From: Bacteroidales bacterium | GTDB lineage: Bacteria; Bacteroidota; Bacteroidia; Bacteroidales; Muribaculaceae | NCBI GenBank assembly: GCA_029218425.1 | Contig: JAQXRH010000062.1 | Span: forward strand, 1 to 44,239 | DNA length: 44,239 nt | Direction of reading: 5' to 3' | Shown here: in pieces, positions 25,448 through 33,799 of the stretch | How the letters are laid out: every line of letters begins with the position of its first letter | How positions within the stretch are numbered: the stretch's first letter is position 1 | The notes under the pieces: generated by a model | Told to the model about the DNA's origin: nothing | The model's input: the letters and a program-made list of their open reading frames with translations, nothing else | The model's database searches: none | Program-made: the position numbers and the translations under genes

Positions 25448-27118
25448 ATGGGAGCATTAACAGCATATTCGATGTCGGTAGCCATAATTCTGGTGCTTGA
25501 GTACATAGTGTACAAGAGCCTGCTGGCCAACGCGACATTCTACCGCTTCAACCGCGTGGTGCTCCTGTCATGCTACGCTATAGCGCTTCTTGCCATACCG
25601 GCAGCCGACTTCGTGACGGGGCTGTTTCAGTCATCAGGCACTGCCGTGACGGGAGGCGTGACTTTGGGAGCAGTTTCGGCCGTCGCACTCGACGCTCCGG
25701 AGGAAAACGAAACCGTCATCTGGCACGCCATACCTCTTATATATATCGCGGGCATGGCGATAGTCGCAGCACTGACAGTATATTCCTACGCCCGAATGTT
25801 CCGCATAATACGCCGGGGCGAGAAGCGTGAAATTGACGGCGCCACAATAGTCATAGCCGAGACTACGGTGTCGCCCTTCAGCTGGGGACGTTATCTCGTG
25901 GTGTCGCCGGCCGATGCCGACAACAGCCTCATAATAGAGCACGAGCTGTCACACATACGCAACCGACACAGCATCGACCTGATTTTCGCGCAGATGTTCA
26001 TTATATTCAACTGGTTCAACCCTGTGGCGTATCTCATGCGCCGCGAGCTGAGTGCCGTGCATGAATATGACGTTGACCGACGCATATTGAATTCGGGCAT
26101 CAAAGCCTCTGATTACCAGATATTATTAATAAGAAAGACTGTCGGCCCGGGGTTCCAGTCCATAGCCAACAGTCTGAATCATAGTCAACTTAAAAACCGT
26201 TTAACCATGATGATGAAATCAAAATCAAGTAGAGTGCGCCACCTTTGTGCAGCCGCACTGCTGCCCGCAGCCATGCTCGCGGTAGCGATGACAGACTTTC
26301 CGACCGTAGCGTCGACAATCAAGAATGTCGCAGCCGTAAGCTACGACAAAGTTAGTGAAAATTACACTACCGCGCAAGAGGATGCCTCATTCCCCTCCCG
26401 ATCAGCGGTCAATGAGGATGCCGACAAAAAGTCCGAGCCGCGCAAAGCCGTTGAAACAATGGCTCAATATCCCGGAGGCGAACGTGCGATGCTCCAGGCG
26501 CTGATGGACGAGCTCAAGTATCCCGAAAAACTGGCCGAAAATGATATCAAGGGAAAAGTGATAGTTTCATTTACCGTGACGAAAGAGGGCACTATCGACA
26601 ACATCAAGATTGTACGGTCGGCCGGCAACAATGCTCTCGACGCCGAAGCCGTGCGCGCCATCAAAGATGGTCTCACGGAGAAATGGACTCCCGGCACTGT
26701 CGGAGGAGAAGCCGTCGACTGCCACTACACCCTCCCTGTGACGTTCAGCACTAAGAAAGAAGCATCAAGCGAGACTACAGCCAAAAAATCCGAGCCACGC
26801 AAAGCCGTCGAAACATTGCCCCAATATCCCGGAGGCGAAGTTGCGATGTTCCAGGCGCTGATGGACGAGATCAAGTATCCCGAAAATATGGCTGAGAAAG
26901 ATATCAAGGGAAAAGTGATAGTTTCATTTACCGTGACGAAAGAAGGCACTATCGACGACATCAATATTATGCAGTCAGCCGGCAATGAAGCCCTCGACGC
27001 TGAAGCAGTGCGTGCCATCAAAGATGGTCTCACGGAGAAATGGACACCCGGCACTGTCGGAGGCGAAGCCGTCAACTACCGGTACACCCTTCCGGTGATG
27101 TTCAGAACTAAAAAATAA
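25448..27118 (+). CDS. M56-family (BlaR1-like) membrane metallopeptidase with two TonB-C domains
   Basis: A 556-residue sensor. The N-terminal part has hydrophobic segments near 8-26, 35-57 and 95-115, then a cytoplasmic zinc protease domain with HELSH at 165-169 and an adjacent SHIRNRHSIDLI. A further membrane segment lies near ~265-285 (LCAAALLPAAMLAVAM). The periplasmic part carries two TonB C-terminal-like domains at ~327-437 and ~446-556, each with PRKAVET, QYPGGE and KGKVIVSFTVTKEGTID. BlaR1 proteins normally have a penicillin-binding sensor there; in Bacteroidota M56 proteins this is often one TonB domain. The second copy looks like a recent duplication. Together with BlaI it should sense an envelope signal and relieve repression. 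Confidence 0.9.
   Translation: MGALTAYSMSVAIILVLEYIVYKSLLANATFYRFNRVVLLSCYAIALLAIPAADFVTGLFQSSGTAVTGGVTLGAVSAVALDAPEENETVIWHAIPLIYIAGMAIVAALTVYSYARMFRIIRRGEKREIDGATIVIAETTVSPFSWGRYLVVSPADADNSLIIEHELSHIRNRHSIDLIFAQMFIIFNWFNPVAYLMRRELSAVHEYDVDRRILNSGIKASDYQILLIRKTVGPGFQSIANSLNHSQLKNRLTMMMKSKSSRVRHLCAAALLPAAMLAVAMTDFPTVASTIKNVAAVSYDKVSENYTTAQEDASFPSRSAVNEDADKKSEPRKAVETMAQYPGGERAMLQALMDELKYPEKLAENDIKGKVIVSFTVTKEGTIDNIKIVRSAGNNALDAEAVRAIKDGLTEKWTPGTVGGEAVDCHYTLPVTFSTKKEASSETTAKKSEPRKAVETLPQYPGGEVAMFQALMDEIKYPENMAEKDIKGKVIVSFTVTKEGTIDDINIMQSAGNEALDAEAVRAIKDGLTEKWTPGTVGGEAVNYRYTLPVMFRTKK
26426..27115 (+). repeat. in-frame tandem duplication of a TonB-C domain
   Basis: Two copies (about 26426-26758 and 26783-27115) repeat with a period of 357 bp, equal to 119 codons. 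DNA identity is high throughout, with an uninterrupted identical run of more than 40 bases around the segment coding for DIKGKVIVSFTVTKE. Most differences are silent or conservative. Confidence 0.93.
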
Positions 27119-27172
27119 TGATGTGGATTTGACATCCTTACTCAATAATTTTTCATACTAAATAACATCATC

Positions 27173-27197
27173 ATGCGTGCTTGCGACAAGCACGCAT
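27173..27197. terminator. hairpin after the M56 gene
   Basis: ATGCGTGCTTG and CAAGCACGCAT form an 11-bp perfect stem with a CGA loop. It lies 55 bases after the stop. No long T-run follows, so function as a terminator is likely but not certain. Confidence 0.6.
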
Positions 27198-27272
27198 GAC
27201 GCATTAATATGCAGGTCGCCGTAGAGGGGGCATTTTACCGAGTTCTTCAACATCTTGGTAAAGAAGTTCACC

Positions 27273-28436
27273 TCACTTTTTGCGACGGAATATTGACTGA
27301 ATAATATGGGCTATTGCGCCGTCGCCGGTCACGTTGCAGGCGGTGCCGAAAGAGTCCATCGTTATGTAGAGCGCTATCATAAGCGACTGCTTTTCGGCAT
27401 CAAAACCGAGGATAGAACCCAGCAGTCCGAGCGATGCCATGATAGCGCCGCCAGGCACTCCGGGAGCCGCCACGATGGTGATGCCGAGCATCATGATAAA
27501 CCCGGCAAACATTTCTGTCGTCCAGGGCATCCCTTCCATTATCATCACAGCCAGAGCACACGCCACAATCTTCATCGCGCTTCCCGACATGTGGATCGTG
27601 GCGCACAGTGGCACGACAAATCCTGCAATGTCTTCTTTTACTCCGGTTTTGACGGTATGACGCAACGTGACCGGTATGGTGGCGGCCGACGACTGCGTTC
27701 CCAATGCCGTGAAATATGCCGGCATCATGGTGAGCAGCATGCGCAACGGGTTGCGACGTGATACCATTCCTGCCACTGCATACTGGAAGAGCAACAGAAT
27801 GATATGCATCGCAAAAATCACACCAATAATACCGGCGAACGCGCCAAGCACCGACGAAACCTCCCCTTCAATCGTCATTTTCATGAAGATGCCTAATATA
27901 TACAACGGCAAGAGCGGGATGATGGCTTTCACAATGACGTACTGCACACAGTCGCGAAACTCATCAAACCCTCGGCGGAGCGCCCCGGCCGACAGGCGAG
28001 CCATGCATATCCCTATGACAAAAGCAAACACCAATGCGGTCATCACACTCATCAGCGGCGGCATCGCAACGGTGAAATAGGGCGTCAGCTCGGCAGAAAC
28101 CGACTGGTCAAGCACATGCTGCTGCCCAACAAGCGACGGGAACACCCACTCTCCCACCCCGAATGCGAATAATCCCGACATCGAGGTGAATATATATGCC
28201 ACAATTACTGTCACCGCCAACATCAGCCCGGCAGACCGGCCTATTTGAGCAATAGCCGGAGCAACAAACCCGACAATGATAAGCGGTATCATAAAGCCGA
28301 GAAACTGCGCAAATATGGCGTTGAATGTCACAAAGATACGCGCCACCCAATGGGGCATGAAAAGCCCGCAGCCTATACCGAGGGCTATGGCCGCGACAAT
28401 CAGAAACAGCAGGTTGGTCCTTAGCTTGCGTAGCAT
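27273..28436 (-). CDS. dicarboxylate/amino acid:cation symporter (DAACS family)
   Basis: A 387-residue inner-membrane symporter of the GltP/SstT/DctA family, importing acidic amino acids, serine or C4-dicarboxylates with sodium or protons. Eight main hydrophobic helices and the hairpin regions are visible. The family hallmarks are the serine-rich loop ALGTQSSAATIPVTLRH near residue 255 and the later FGTACNVTGDGAIAHI near 368, which correspond to HP1 and the TM8 binding site. The first helix MLRKLRTNLLFLIVAAIALG and the following segment resemble members in Bacteroidales. Substrate specificity is not resolved. It follows the ArgD-type gene by 72 bases on the same strand and may be cotranscribed. 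Confidence 0.9.
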   Translation of the reverse strand: MLRKLRTNLLFLIVAAIALGIGCGLFMPHWVARIFVTFNAIFAQFLGFMIPLIIVGFVAPAIAQIGRSAGLMLAVTVIVAYIFTSMSGLFAFGVGEWVFPSLVGQQHVLDQSVSAELTPYFTVAMPPLMSVMTALVFAFVIGICMARLSAGALRRGFDEFRDCVQYVIVKAIIPLLPLYILGIFMKMTIEGEVSSVLGAFAGIIGVIFAMHIILLLFQYAVAGMVSRRNPLRMLLTMMPAYFTALGTQSSAATIPVTLRHTVKTGVKEDIAGFVVPLCATIHMSGSAMKIVACALAVMIMEGMPWTTEMFAGFIMMLGITIVAAPGVPGGAIMASLGLLGSILGFDAEKQSLMIALYITMDSFGTACNVTGDGAIAHIIQSIFRRKK

Positions 28437-28508
28437 ATTTATTGCATTGTTTTACTTATGGCAAATTAAGTTTTATATACTCCCACGCCCGCTTTTCTCC
28501 AGCTCCAA

Positions 28509-29636
28509 TTACTTGGAGAGAACGGCACGGAAGCGTGCAAGGAATTCGTCGGCTTGCGCACGTGTCAAGCATAGTGGCGGCAGTAGACGTATTGTGTTGG
28601 TCCCGGATGCTCCGGTAAACACATGCTGCTCGAAGATGAGCTGCTTGCGAAGCTCTTTCACCGGTTGCTCCATTTCGATACCTATCATAAGTCCGCGGCC
28701 GCGCACTTCCTTGATACCAGGTATCTCCTGCAATCGGGCAAGCAGATATGCCCCGACTTCGGCGGCATTGTCCACAAGGTGCTCCTCTTTCATCACTTCA
28801 AGTACGGCGATGGCTGCAGCACATGCCAGATGGTTGCCACCAAATGTGGTGCCCAACTGCCCATATACCGGTGTAAACTTGGGCGATATAAGTACGCCGC
28901 CCATCGGAAATCCGTTAGCTATCCCTTTGGCCACGGTGATGATATCGGGACGTATGTCGGCCCACTGATGGGCGAAGAACCGGCCTGAACGTCCGTAGCC
29001 CGACTGTATTTCGTCGAGGATAAGGACCACCCCGGTCTCTTCCGTGAGGATGCGGAGGTCGCGTAGGAATTTATCGTCAGGGATACGTACGCCCCCCACG
29101 CCCTGTATCCCTTCGATGATGACGGCGGCAACATCACCTTTGGCTATCTCAGCTTTCACCGCGTCCAAATCGTTAAGCGCTACGAAGGCGACGTGTCCGT
29201 TAGCATTGATCGGAGCAACGATTTTGGGATTGTCGGTAGCCTCTACTGCTGCCGATGTGCGGCCGTGGAATGCCTTGCCGAAAGCTATGACGCGCTTGCG
29301 CCCGGTGGCAAACGATGCGAGCTTCAACGCATTTTCGTTGGCCTCGGCTCCCGAGTTGATAAGGAATAATTGATAGTCGTCGTAGCCCGATGCTTTACCC
29401 AACAGGTCGGCAAGTCGATGCTGTAGCGAATTTTGCACCGAATTGGAGTAGAACACCAATTTTGAAGCCTGCTCGGCAAGGGCCTTCAGATAGTGGGGAT
29501 GTGAGTGCCCGATCGATATGACGGCATGACCGCCATATAGGTCAAGATATTCCTGTCCGTCAGCATCGTAGGTGTGACATCCTTTACCTTTCACTATTTC
29601 CACATCATAGAGGGGATATACGTCAAATAATTTCAT
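28509..29636 (-). CDS. argD: acetylornithine aminotransferase-like class III aminotransferase
   Basis: A 375-residue PLP enzyme of aminotransferase class III. The expected signatures are GGHAVISIGHSHPHY near the N-terminus, INSGAEANENALKLA binding the cofactor phosphate, FHGRTSAAVEAT, LILDEIQSGYGRSGRFFAHQ with the pyridine-binding aspartate, and TVAKGIANGFPMGG with the Schiff-base K237. The length and these motifs best fit acetylornithine (or succinylornithine) aminotransferase in arginine synthesis, as in Bacteroidota. Other arginine genes are not in the window, so a related ornithine or GABA aminotransferase cannot be ruled out. The putative promoter is at 29711-29718. Confidence 0.85.
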   Translation of the reverse strand: MKLFDVYPLYDVEIVKGKGCHTYDADGQEYLDLYGGHAVISIGHSHPHYLKALAEQASKLVFYSNSVQNSLQHRLADLLGKASGYDDYQLFLINSGAEANENALKLASFATGRKRVIAFGKAFHGRTSAAVEATDNPKIVAPINANGHVAFVALNDLDAVKAEIAKGDVAAVIIEGIQGVGGVRIPDDKFLRDLRILTEETGVVLILDEIQSGYGRSGRFFAHQWADIRPDIITVAKGIANGFPMGGVLISPKFTPVYGQLGTTFGGNHLACAAAIAVLEVMKEEHLVDNAAEVGAYLLARLQEIPGIKEVRGRGLMIGIEMEQPVKELRKQLIFEQHVFTGASGTNTIRLLPPLCLTRAQADEFLARFRAVLSK

Positions 29637-29710
29637 AGTCTTTCTTAATGTTATCTTTAATTAGCGTCAAGATTAATGCATAAACGCGACAAACCACGCC
29701 ATTGCACTTG

Positions 29711-29718
29711 CAAAGTTA
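29711..29718 (-). promoter_or_regulatory. -7 element of the argD-like gene
   Basis: Minus-strand TAACTTTG (plus CAAAGTTA at 29711-29718) matches TAnnTTTG and would give a leader of about 70 bases. Confidence 0.5.
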
Positions 29719-29841
29719 AAGCAATAACTTCAATTCCTAAAACTTTATGCCAAACTTTTGCAAAATTTCCCATCACAACGCCAACACCGCACCTGCGACT
29801 AAAAATGCAAAAGCGCGCAGTATTTCCACATTATATACACG

Positions 29842-29883
29842 CGCAGCGAGACGTCGTGCTATTTATCGTAACGTCTCGCTGCG
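29842..29883 (-). terminator. long hairpin after the FadL-type gene
   Basis: CGCAGCGAGACGT (29842-29854) pairs with ACGTCTCGCTGCG (29871-29883), a 13-bp perfect stem. It lies 46 bases after the minus-strand stop at 29929 and before the argD promoter, so it probably separates the two transcripts. Confidence 0.65.
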
Positions 29884-29928
29884 TATATCAAAGGCTCGTT
29901 GTGCCTGCCTGTCTCTTATGCTATCGTA

Positions 29929-31254
29929 TTATAAGCTTACTGTCACTCCAATCGACGGGCAAAATGCGTGCACCGAATAGTCGGCCTCAAATTTCTGCTC
30001 TCCAAGAATGAAATCCTTGTAGGTGCAGCTACGATCATCTGCGCCAAGACCTGCTACATATAGGAATCCCAGGTCGATTGAAAGGAAGCTGGTGGGACGG
30101 AACGAGAACCCTACCGACGGCTCTATTTTCGTCATCCCAGGGGTCTCGGGATTGTAATGCTCCTTGTCGATAGGTGCAGTGTCGACCATCAAACCGGCGC
30201 GAAGGTCGAAGCGCTGCGTCAGACTATACTGCGCTCCGAGATGGAATGTCCACGAGTTATGGTATTTCTTTGGGATATACTGATTGAACCCCGAGAGGTC
30301 GGGGTTGAGAAATACTATATCCAATTGGTCGTAGGCTTTCCACTGGGTAAATTGGGTGTCGAATGCAAGCACCAACTGCGGGATGGGACGATAGCTGACT
30401 CCCACGTTGTAGACGGCAGCACAAGGCATCTCGGCAGAAAATTCGGCTTTATTGATAAGCCCCAATCTCGGCTCAAGGAGGCTCTCTATTTCGCGGGACG
30501 CATAGCTCACTGTAGCCTCGCCTGCTTTCACTCGCATCATCATCTCCTGACGGAAGTTGGCACCAACGGTCCATCGCTCGTCAATATCGTACATCACGCC
30601 CACATTTACTCCGACACGAGGGTGCGCATTGCCTTTGAGGTTAACACTCGCCGGCACCGTACTCCCTATCGAGGGGGAACCGGGTGCCATAGCTTGCACC
30701 ATAGCATCAAATCCTTGTGGCGACACGAGCCCTTTATTGAGATCCACGGTGCCCCACGTCACCATCAATCCGGCTCCGACACTGAAGTTGGGCAGTATCC
30801 GCCATGCCACGGTGGGCTGAATGGTGAATGTCTTAAGGTTTACCGATTGGTTTAGACAGGCGCCCGGCCAATTGTCGGTCCAATTGATTGACGATCCGTA
30901 GGGGGTGTAAAACGATATACCCGCCTTGAGGTTGTCGTAGATCGAAAAACCTACGTTGAAACTCATCGGCGTGGCGGCCTTATTGTCGGTCTCGTAGCTG
31001 GCCCCGCTACTTTTCATTGTCGCTTTGACTGTTGCGAAAATTGGCGACACGCTGCCCGAAAACTCAAACTGTTTATCCAACCATCCCATTCCGGCCGGGT
31101 TGAAAATCTGGCTTTCGGCTCCGAGGTGAAGTGCCGTTCCGGTATGACCCATACCATTCTGTTTGGCACTTAATGTGTTAACTTGGTATCCCTCAGCATA
31201 TAGTGCCACCGGACTTACCGCTGTGATGATTGCTGCAAATAATATTTTCTTCAT
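29929..31254 (-). CDS. outer-membrane porin of the OmpP1/FadL/TodX family
   Basis: A 441-residue predicted outer-membrane beta-barrel for hydrophobic compounds. The start at 31254 gives the signal peptide MKKILFAAIITAVSPVALYA; three extra codons upstream are possible but less signal-like. The mature N-terminus, EGYQVNTLSAKQNGMGHTGT followed by ESQIFNPAGMGWL, is the classical FadL plug signature with the NPAG motif. The rest shows alternating amphipathic strands, ending in VTVSL. In Bacteroidota such proteins transport long-chain fatty acids or aromatic hydrocarbons. The acyl-CoA ligase at 6.3-7.9 kb could act on imported fatty acids, but the two genes are far apart. Confidence 0.9.
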   Translation of the reverse strand: MKKILFAAIITAVSPVALYAEGYQVNTLSAKQNGMGHTGTALHLGAESQIFNPAGMGWLDKQFEFSGSVSPIFATVKATMKSSGASYETDNKAATPMSFNVGFSIYDNLKAGISFYTPYGSSINWTDNWPGACLNQSVNLKTFTIQPTVAWRILPNFSVGAGLMVTWGTVDLNKGLVSPQGFDAMVQAMAPGSPSIGSTVPASVNLKGNAHPRVGVNVGVMYDIDERWTVGANFRQEMMMRVKAGEATVSYASREIESLLEPRLGLINKAEFSAEMPCAAVYNVGVSYRPIPQLVLAFDTQFTQWKAYDQLDIVFLNPDLSGFNQYIPKKYHNSWTFHLGAQYSLTQRFDLRAGLMVDTAPIDKEHYNPETPGMTKIEPSVGFSFRPTSFLSIDLGFLYVAGLGADDRSCTYKDFILGEQKFEADYSVHAFCPSIGVTVSL

Positions 31255-31354
31255 ATAAAACACTTTTTAGCGTCTCTCCGATTTATTGGTATTATAAATG
31301 AATCTTTATTAATAATTATTGAAACAAATCAGTAAAATTAGACAAATTTTCCGA

Positions 31355-31362
31355 CAAAGATA
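31355..31362 (-). promoter_or_regulatory. promoter of the FadL-type gene
   Basis: Minus-strand TATCTTTG (plus CAAAGATA at 31355-31362) is preceded by TTGG about 19 bases upstream, close to the consensus. Leader of about 95 bases. Confidence 0.55.
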
Positions 31363-31640
31363 ACAATTCCAACGCAATCTGCCAACTTTACCAACATCAA
31401 AATGCATACATTCTGCATTCCAAATCGTCCACAAATCGTCCCAAATCGCCATAATCGCATCCAAATCTCCACCAAAACAGCACCCCAATCAGCCTCTAAG
31501 TCGCTTTCCAATTTGCGTCATAAGTAGCCGTCGAGAGCCTCCGGCTTTATGCCGTCACTATCCCCGTCCCACGTCCGACACCATAGCGGAGGGTGGTGTC
31601 AAACCCACTACCCAATGCTGGAGACCACCCCGAGACCCCG

Positions 31641-31738
31641 GCGCCAATTACCCATGTCGGAAACACGTCAACCATCCACTGGCAAGGCTCAGTGTCGCCC
31701 CGTGGCCCCGACGCCATTTACCCATGTCGGAAACATGG
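31641..31738 (+). repeat. 70-bp direct repeat unit in the gene-poor region
   Basis: CGCCAATTACCCATGTCGG (31642-31660) recurs as CGCCATTTACCCATGTCGG (31712-31730), each preceded by a CCCCGGCG/CCCCGACG block, giving a 70-bp period. The second unit ends in a small CCATGT/ACATGG hairpin. It continues directly into the hairpin repeat at 31741-31821. Confidence 0.7.
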
Positions 31739-31740
31739 CT

Positions 31741-31821
31741 TTGTGGTTAACCCCAAGCTTCAGCCTGGGGTAGGCAGCCGACTTCCACCAATTTAGCCTC
31801 GGAGAGGCGTCTTGTGGAAGT
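31741..31821 (+). repeat. structured intergenic repeat with nested hairpins
   Basis: CCCCA(31751-31755) can pair with TGGGG (31766-31770), and ACTTCCAC (31781-31788) pairs with GTGGAAGT (31814-31821) around an inner GCCTC/GAGGC stem (31796-31800, 31804-31808). The same blocks in the same order occur in decayed form at 15250-15365, so this is a dispersed repeat family. No coding potential is apparent. Confidence 0.7.
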
Positions 31822-32553
31822 TAGGCAGCACCCACCTCCCTTAGATAAATGCGAAACCCGACGACTCTCACGAGCCACCGGATTCCTAACCTATGATTCA
31901 CTTTGTTGCTTCTAATACCTGCATCAAATCTGCCATTTTGCCGATTTGTGATTTCTTCCTTCACACAATTCACCAAGTATTCACACAGCATTACTATGCG
32001 GTTTTGACTCACCATTGGCAAGCCAATATCGTAAAGAATACGAGGGTGGTATTGCGTTGAGTTAAGGCGCAACAATTACACTATCGCTCAAGTCGATAAG
32101 TAATAATGAAAATGGGAATTATACCTAAAATAATAGTGATAATATTATATGCCCAATAATAGGCGGTCAGACATAAGTAATTCGGAGGCATTACAAACAC
32201 AAAATTAGATATTATTTTTGATTTCACAACATTATTTTCAAAAATATGCACATTTTTTTCAAATATCATTCAAAAATAACAATTACAAACCACATATAAT
32301 CTTCCAAAATGAACTCCGCGGATTACCGAAGCACCGATTGCCCACCGAAGCACAAGCAACACAGAAGAGACCGGCAGATGCGACATAGAAGAGACCAGCA
32401 TTAGTGATAGCATAAGTCTGTACGGACTTGGCAAACCCTTATTTTTCCAAAATGTCAATGTTCTCTTTTCCTACAAAATTACACTGACATTAAATGAATT
32501 TTGCGCCAAAATCATACACTCGCATTTGCATTTCTACACTGCACGCTCGGTAA

Positions 32554-32682
32554 GAAATCTCACGCAAACGCGGCGGCTACGAAATTGAACTCTCCAACGG
32601 CACAGAACTCAAACTTACCGAAGACGCCAAACCTTTCACCGAGCAACGCAACGGCCAACGCGGCAACAACCCCCGCAGATAA
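32554..32682 (+). pseudogene. C-terminal relic of a PepSY-like (putative beta-lactamase-inhibitor-like) protein
   Basis: The frame from 32554 to the stop at 32680-32682 has no start codon but has gene-like codon use. It reads RGGYEIELSNGTELKLTED, close to the YEVKLSNGxELxF pattern of Bacteroidota PepSY-like domains, followed by a polar glycine/arginine/asparagine-rich tail. An upstream in-frame stop is at 32551. This looks like the remaining end of a deleted gene. The rest of 31830-33000 is AT-rich and shows no intact gene. Confidence 0.45.
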
Positions 32683-32760
32683 CCCCATCACACACAGCAC
32701 ATAGCACACCAAGCACACAGCACACATCATACCCAACACATATACTATTTGCTCTAAACA

Positions 32761-32803
32761 AACTGCACTCCAAAAGTTTTTGTCTAACTTTTGGGGTGTA
32801 GTT
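32761..32803. mobile_element. inverted-repeat relic resembling joined IS ends
   Basis: AACTGCACTCCAAAAGTT (32761-32778) and AACTTTTGGGGTGTAGTT (32786-32803) are complementary at 16 of 18 positions with a 7-base loop. The sequence resembles IS3-type terminal repeats beginning TGAACTGCACCCCAAAAGTT, as recalled from Bacteroidota elements. No transposase is present, so it may be a MITE or the remnant of an excised element. Confidence 0.5.
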
Positions 32804-33014
32804 CACACCATGCGCAGCCTCCTTTTCTACACCTTAATTAGCTTCAACAATGAGGAATGTAGAATAGCTTGGCTACAGTTTTTTCACCAACAGCAACTTT
32901 GCATCTTCAATCGCTTTTACTAACTTTGCATTTAGCCATAGGGGCCTACGCCCCTCACAATCTAAGCGACCCACCTCATCTAAGATTGACCAAACAATAC
33001 AACACAGAATTATA

Positions 33015-33497
33015 ATGACGAAAGAAGAATCTGCAAAACTGCTCGACAAGGCCGCCACGATATGCGTGGCCAAGCACTCCGGCCAGCGCGACAAGACTGG
33101 CGCCGCCTACTTCCAGCACCCCATGCGCGTGGCCATGCGTTGCCATAGCGACGAAGAAAAAATGGTCGCACTTCTCCACGACACCATAGAAGATACCGAC
33201 GTCACCGCCGAATACCTCCTAGACCAAGGCTTCCCCCAATTCATCATCGACGGCATCCTCGCCGTGACCAAACGCGATGGCGAAAGCTATGAAGATTTCG
33301 TAGCACGTGCCGCCCAAAATCCTCTCGGGCGCGTCGTAAAGCTCCACGACCTCGAAGACAATCTCGACGTCTTCCGCCTCGACTCCATTTCGCCCGAAAT
33401 GGCCGCCCGATTTTCCAAATACCTCGCCGCCCACGATTTCCTCACTCACTATCAACCTATTAACGAGCCCCAAAACGCCTGTACAAAATGGCGATGA
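33015..33497 (+). CDS. small HD-domain hydrolase (guanosine polyphosphate pyrophosphohydrolase-like)
   Basis: A 160-residue metal-dependent phosphohydrolase of the single-domain type related to the hydrolase half of SpoT (Mesh1-like). Typical elements are AKHSGQRDKTGAAYFQHPMRVA, giving the first metal-binding histidine, and ALLHDTIEDTDVT with the HD pair H55/D56, then LHDLEDNLDVFRLD with the later aspartate region. It lacks synthetase and TGS/ACT domains, so it would only degrade (p)ppGpp or a similar nucleotide. Other HD activities cannot be excluded. It stands alone after a 1.7-kb gene-poor region. Confidence 0.82.
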   Translation: MTKEESAKLLDKAATICVAKHSGQRDKTGAAYFQHPMRVAMRCHSDEEKMVALLHDTIEDTDVTAEYLLDQGFPQFIIDGILAVTKRDGESYEDFVARAAQNPLGRVVKLHDLEDNLDVFRLDSISPEMAARFSKYLAAHDFLTHYQPINEPQNACTKWR

Positions 33498-33693
33498 AAC
33501 GTCCTATAACTAAGTAGCTGAATAAGGCTGGGAGGCATGGCTATCCTTGTTGCGAGGATTACCATTAGGGTGGACCGGTTGCGGATGGCGTATCCAGCAT
33601 TTTACTTCAAACCGCCATAGCGTTAGGGAAGTGACTGCAAAAATGGCAGTAGGCGGGTGGCAGATGGCAGTAAAAATGTCATACTTGGGGGTA

Positions 33694-33710
33694 TGGCATA
33701 ATTTTTGCAT
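33694..33710 (+). promoter_or_regulatory. possible sigma-54 promoter of htpG
   Basis: TGGCATAATTTTTGCAT has GG at 33695-33696 and GC at 33707-33708, separated by exactly 10 bases, as in the TGGCAC-N5-TTGCA consensus. Transcription would start near 33720, leaving an 80-base leader. The same stretch partly resembles the primary-sigma -7 box (AATTTTTG), so the assignment is ambiguous. The rest of 33498-33799 shows no gene I can support. Confidence 0.4.
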
Positions 33711-33799
33711 ATATGAAAGCGCGCCGGGGTGTGGCCCGCTGCGCCGACAAGGTAGCAATACCTTCAATATGGAATAATCTAAAAATCTATATAACAATT

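Noticed and set aside
25065-27118. Beta-lactam resistance locus
   Set aside because: BlaI and M56 proteins are present, but the sensor has TonB domains and no penicillin-binding domain, and no beta-lactamase or PBP gene is adjacent.
31821-32075. 84-codon minus-strand open frame in the gene-poor region
   Set aside because: I do not recognise the translation, it overlaps the hairpin repeat at its end and has no clear promoter or ribosome-binding site; it may be part of a repeat or a relic but cannot be called a gene.
32081-32269. 62-codon hydrophobic minus-strand frame
   Set aside because: Very AT-rich random-looking sequence with no family resemblance; open frames of this length are expected by chance.
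33510-33797. 95-codon minus-strand frame between the HD hydrolase and htpG
   Set aside because: It overlaps the htpG promoter and leader, and the translation is not protein-like.
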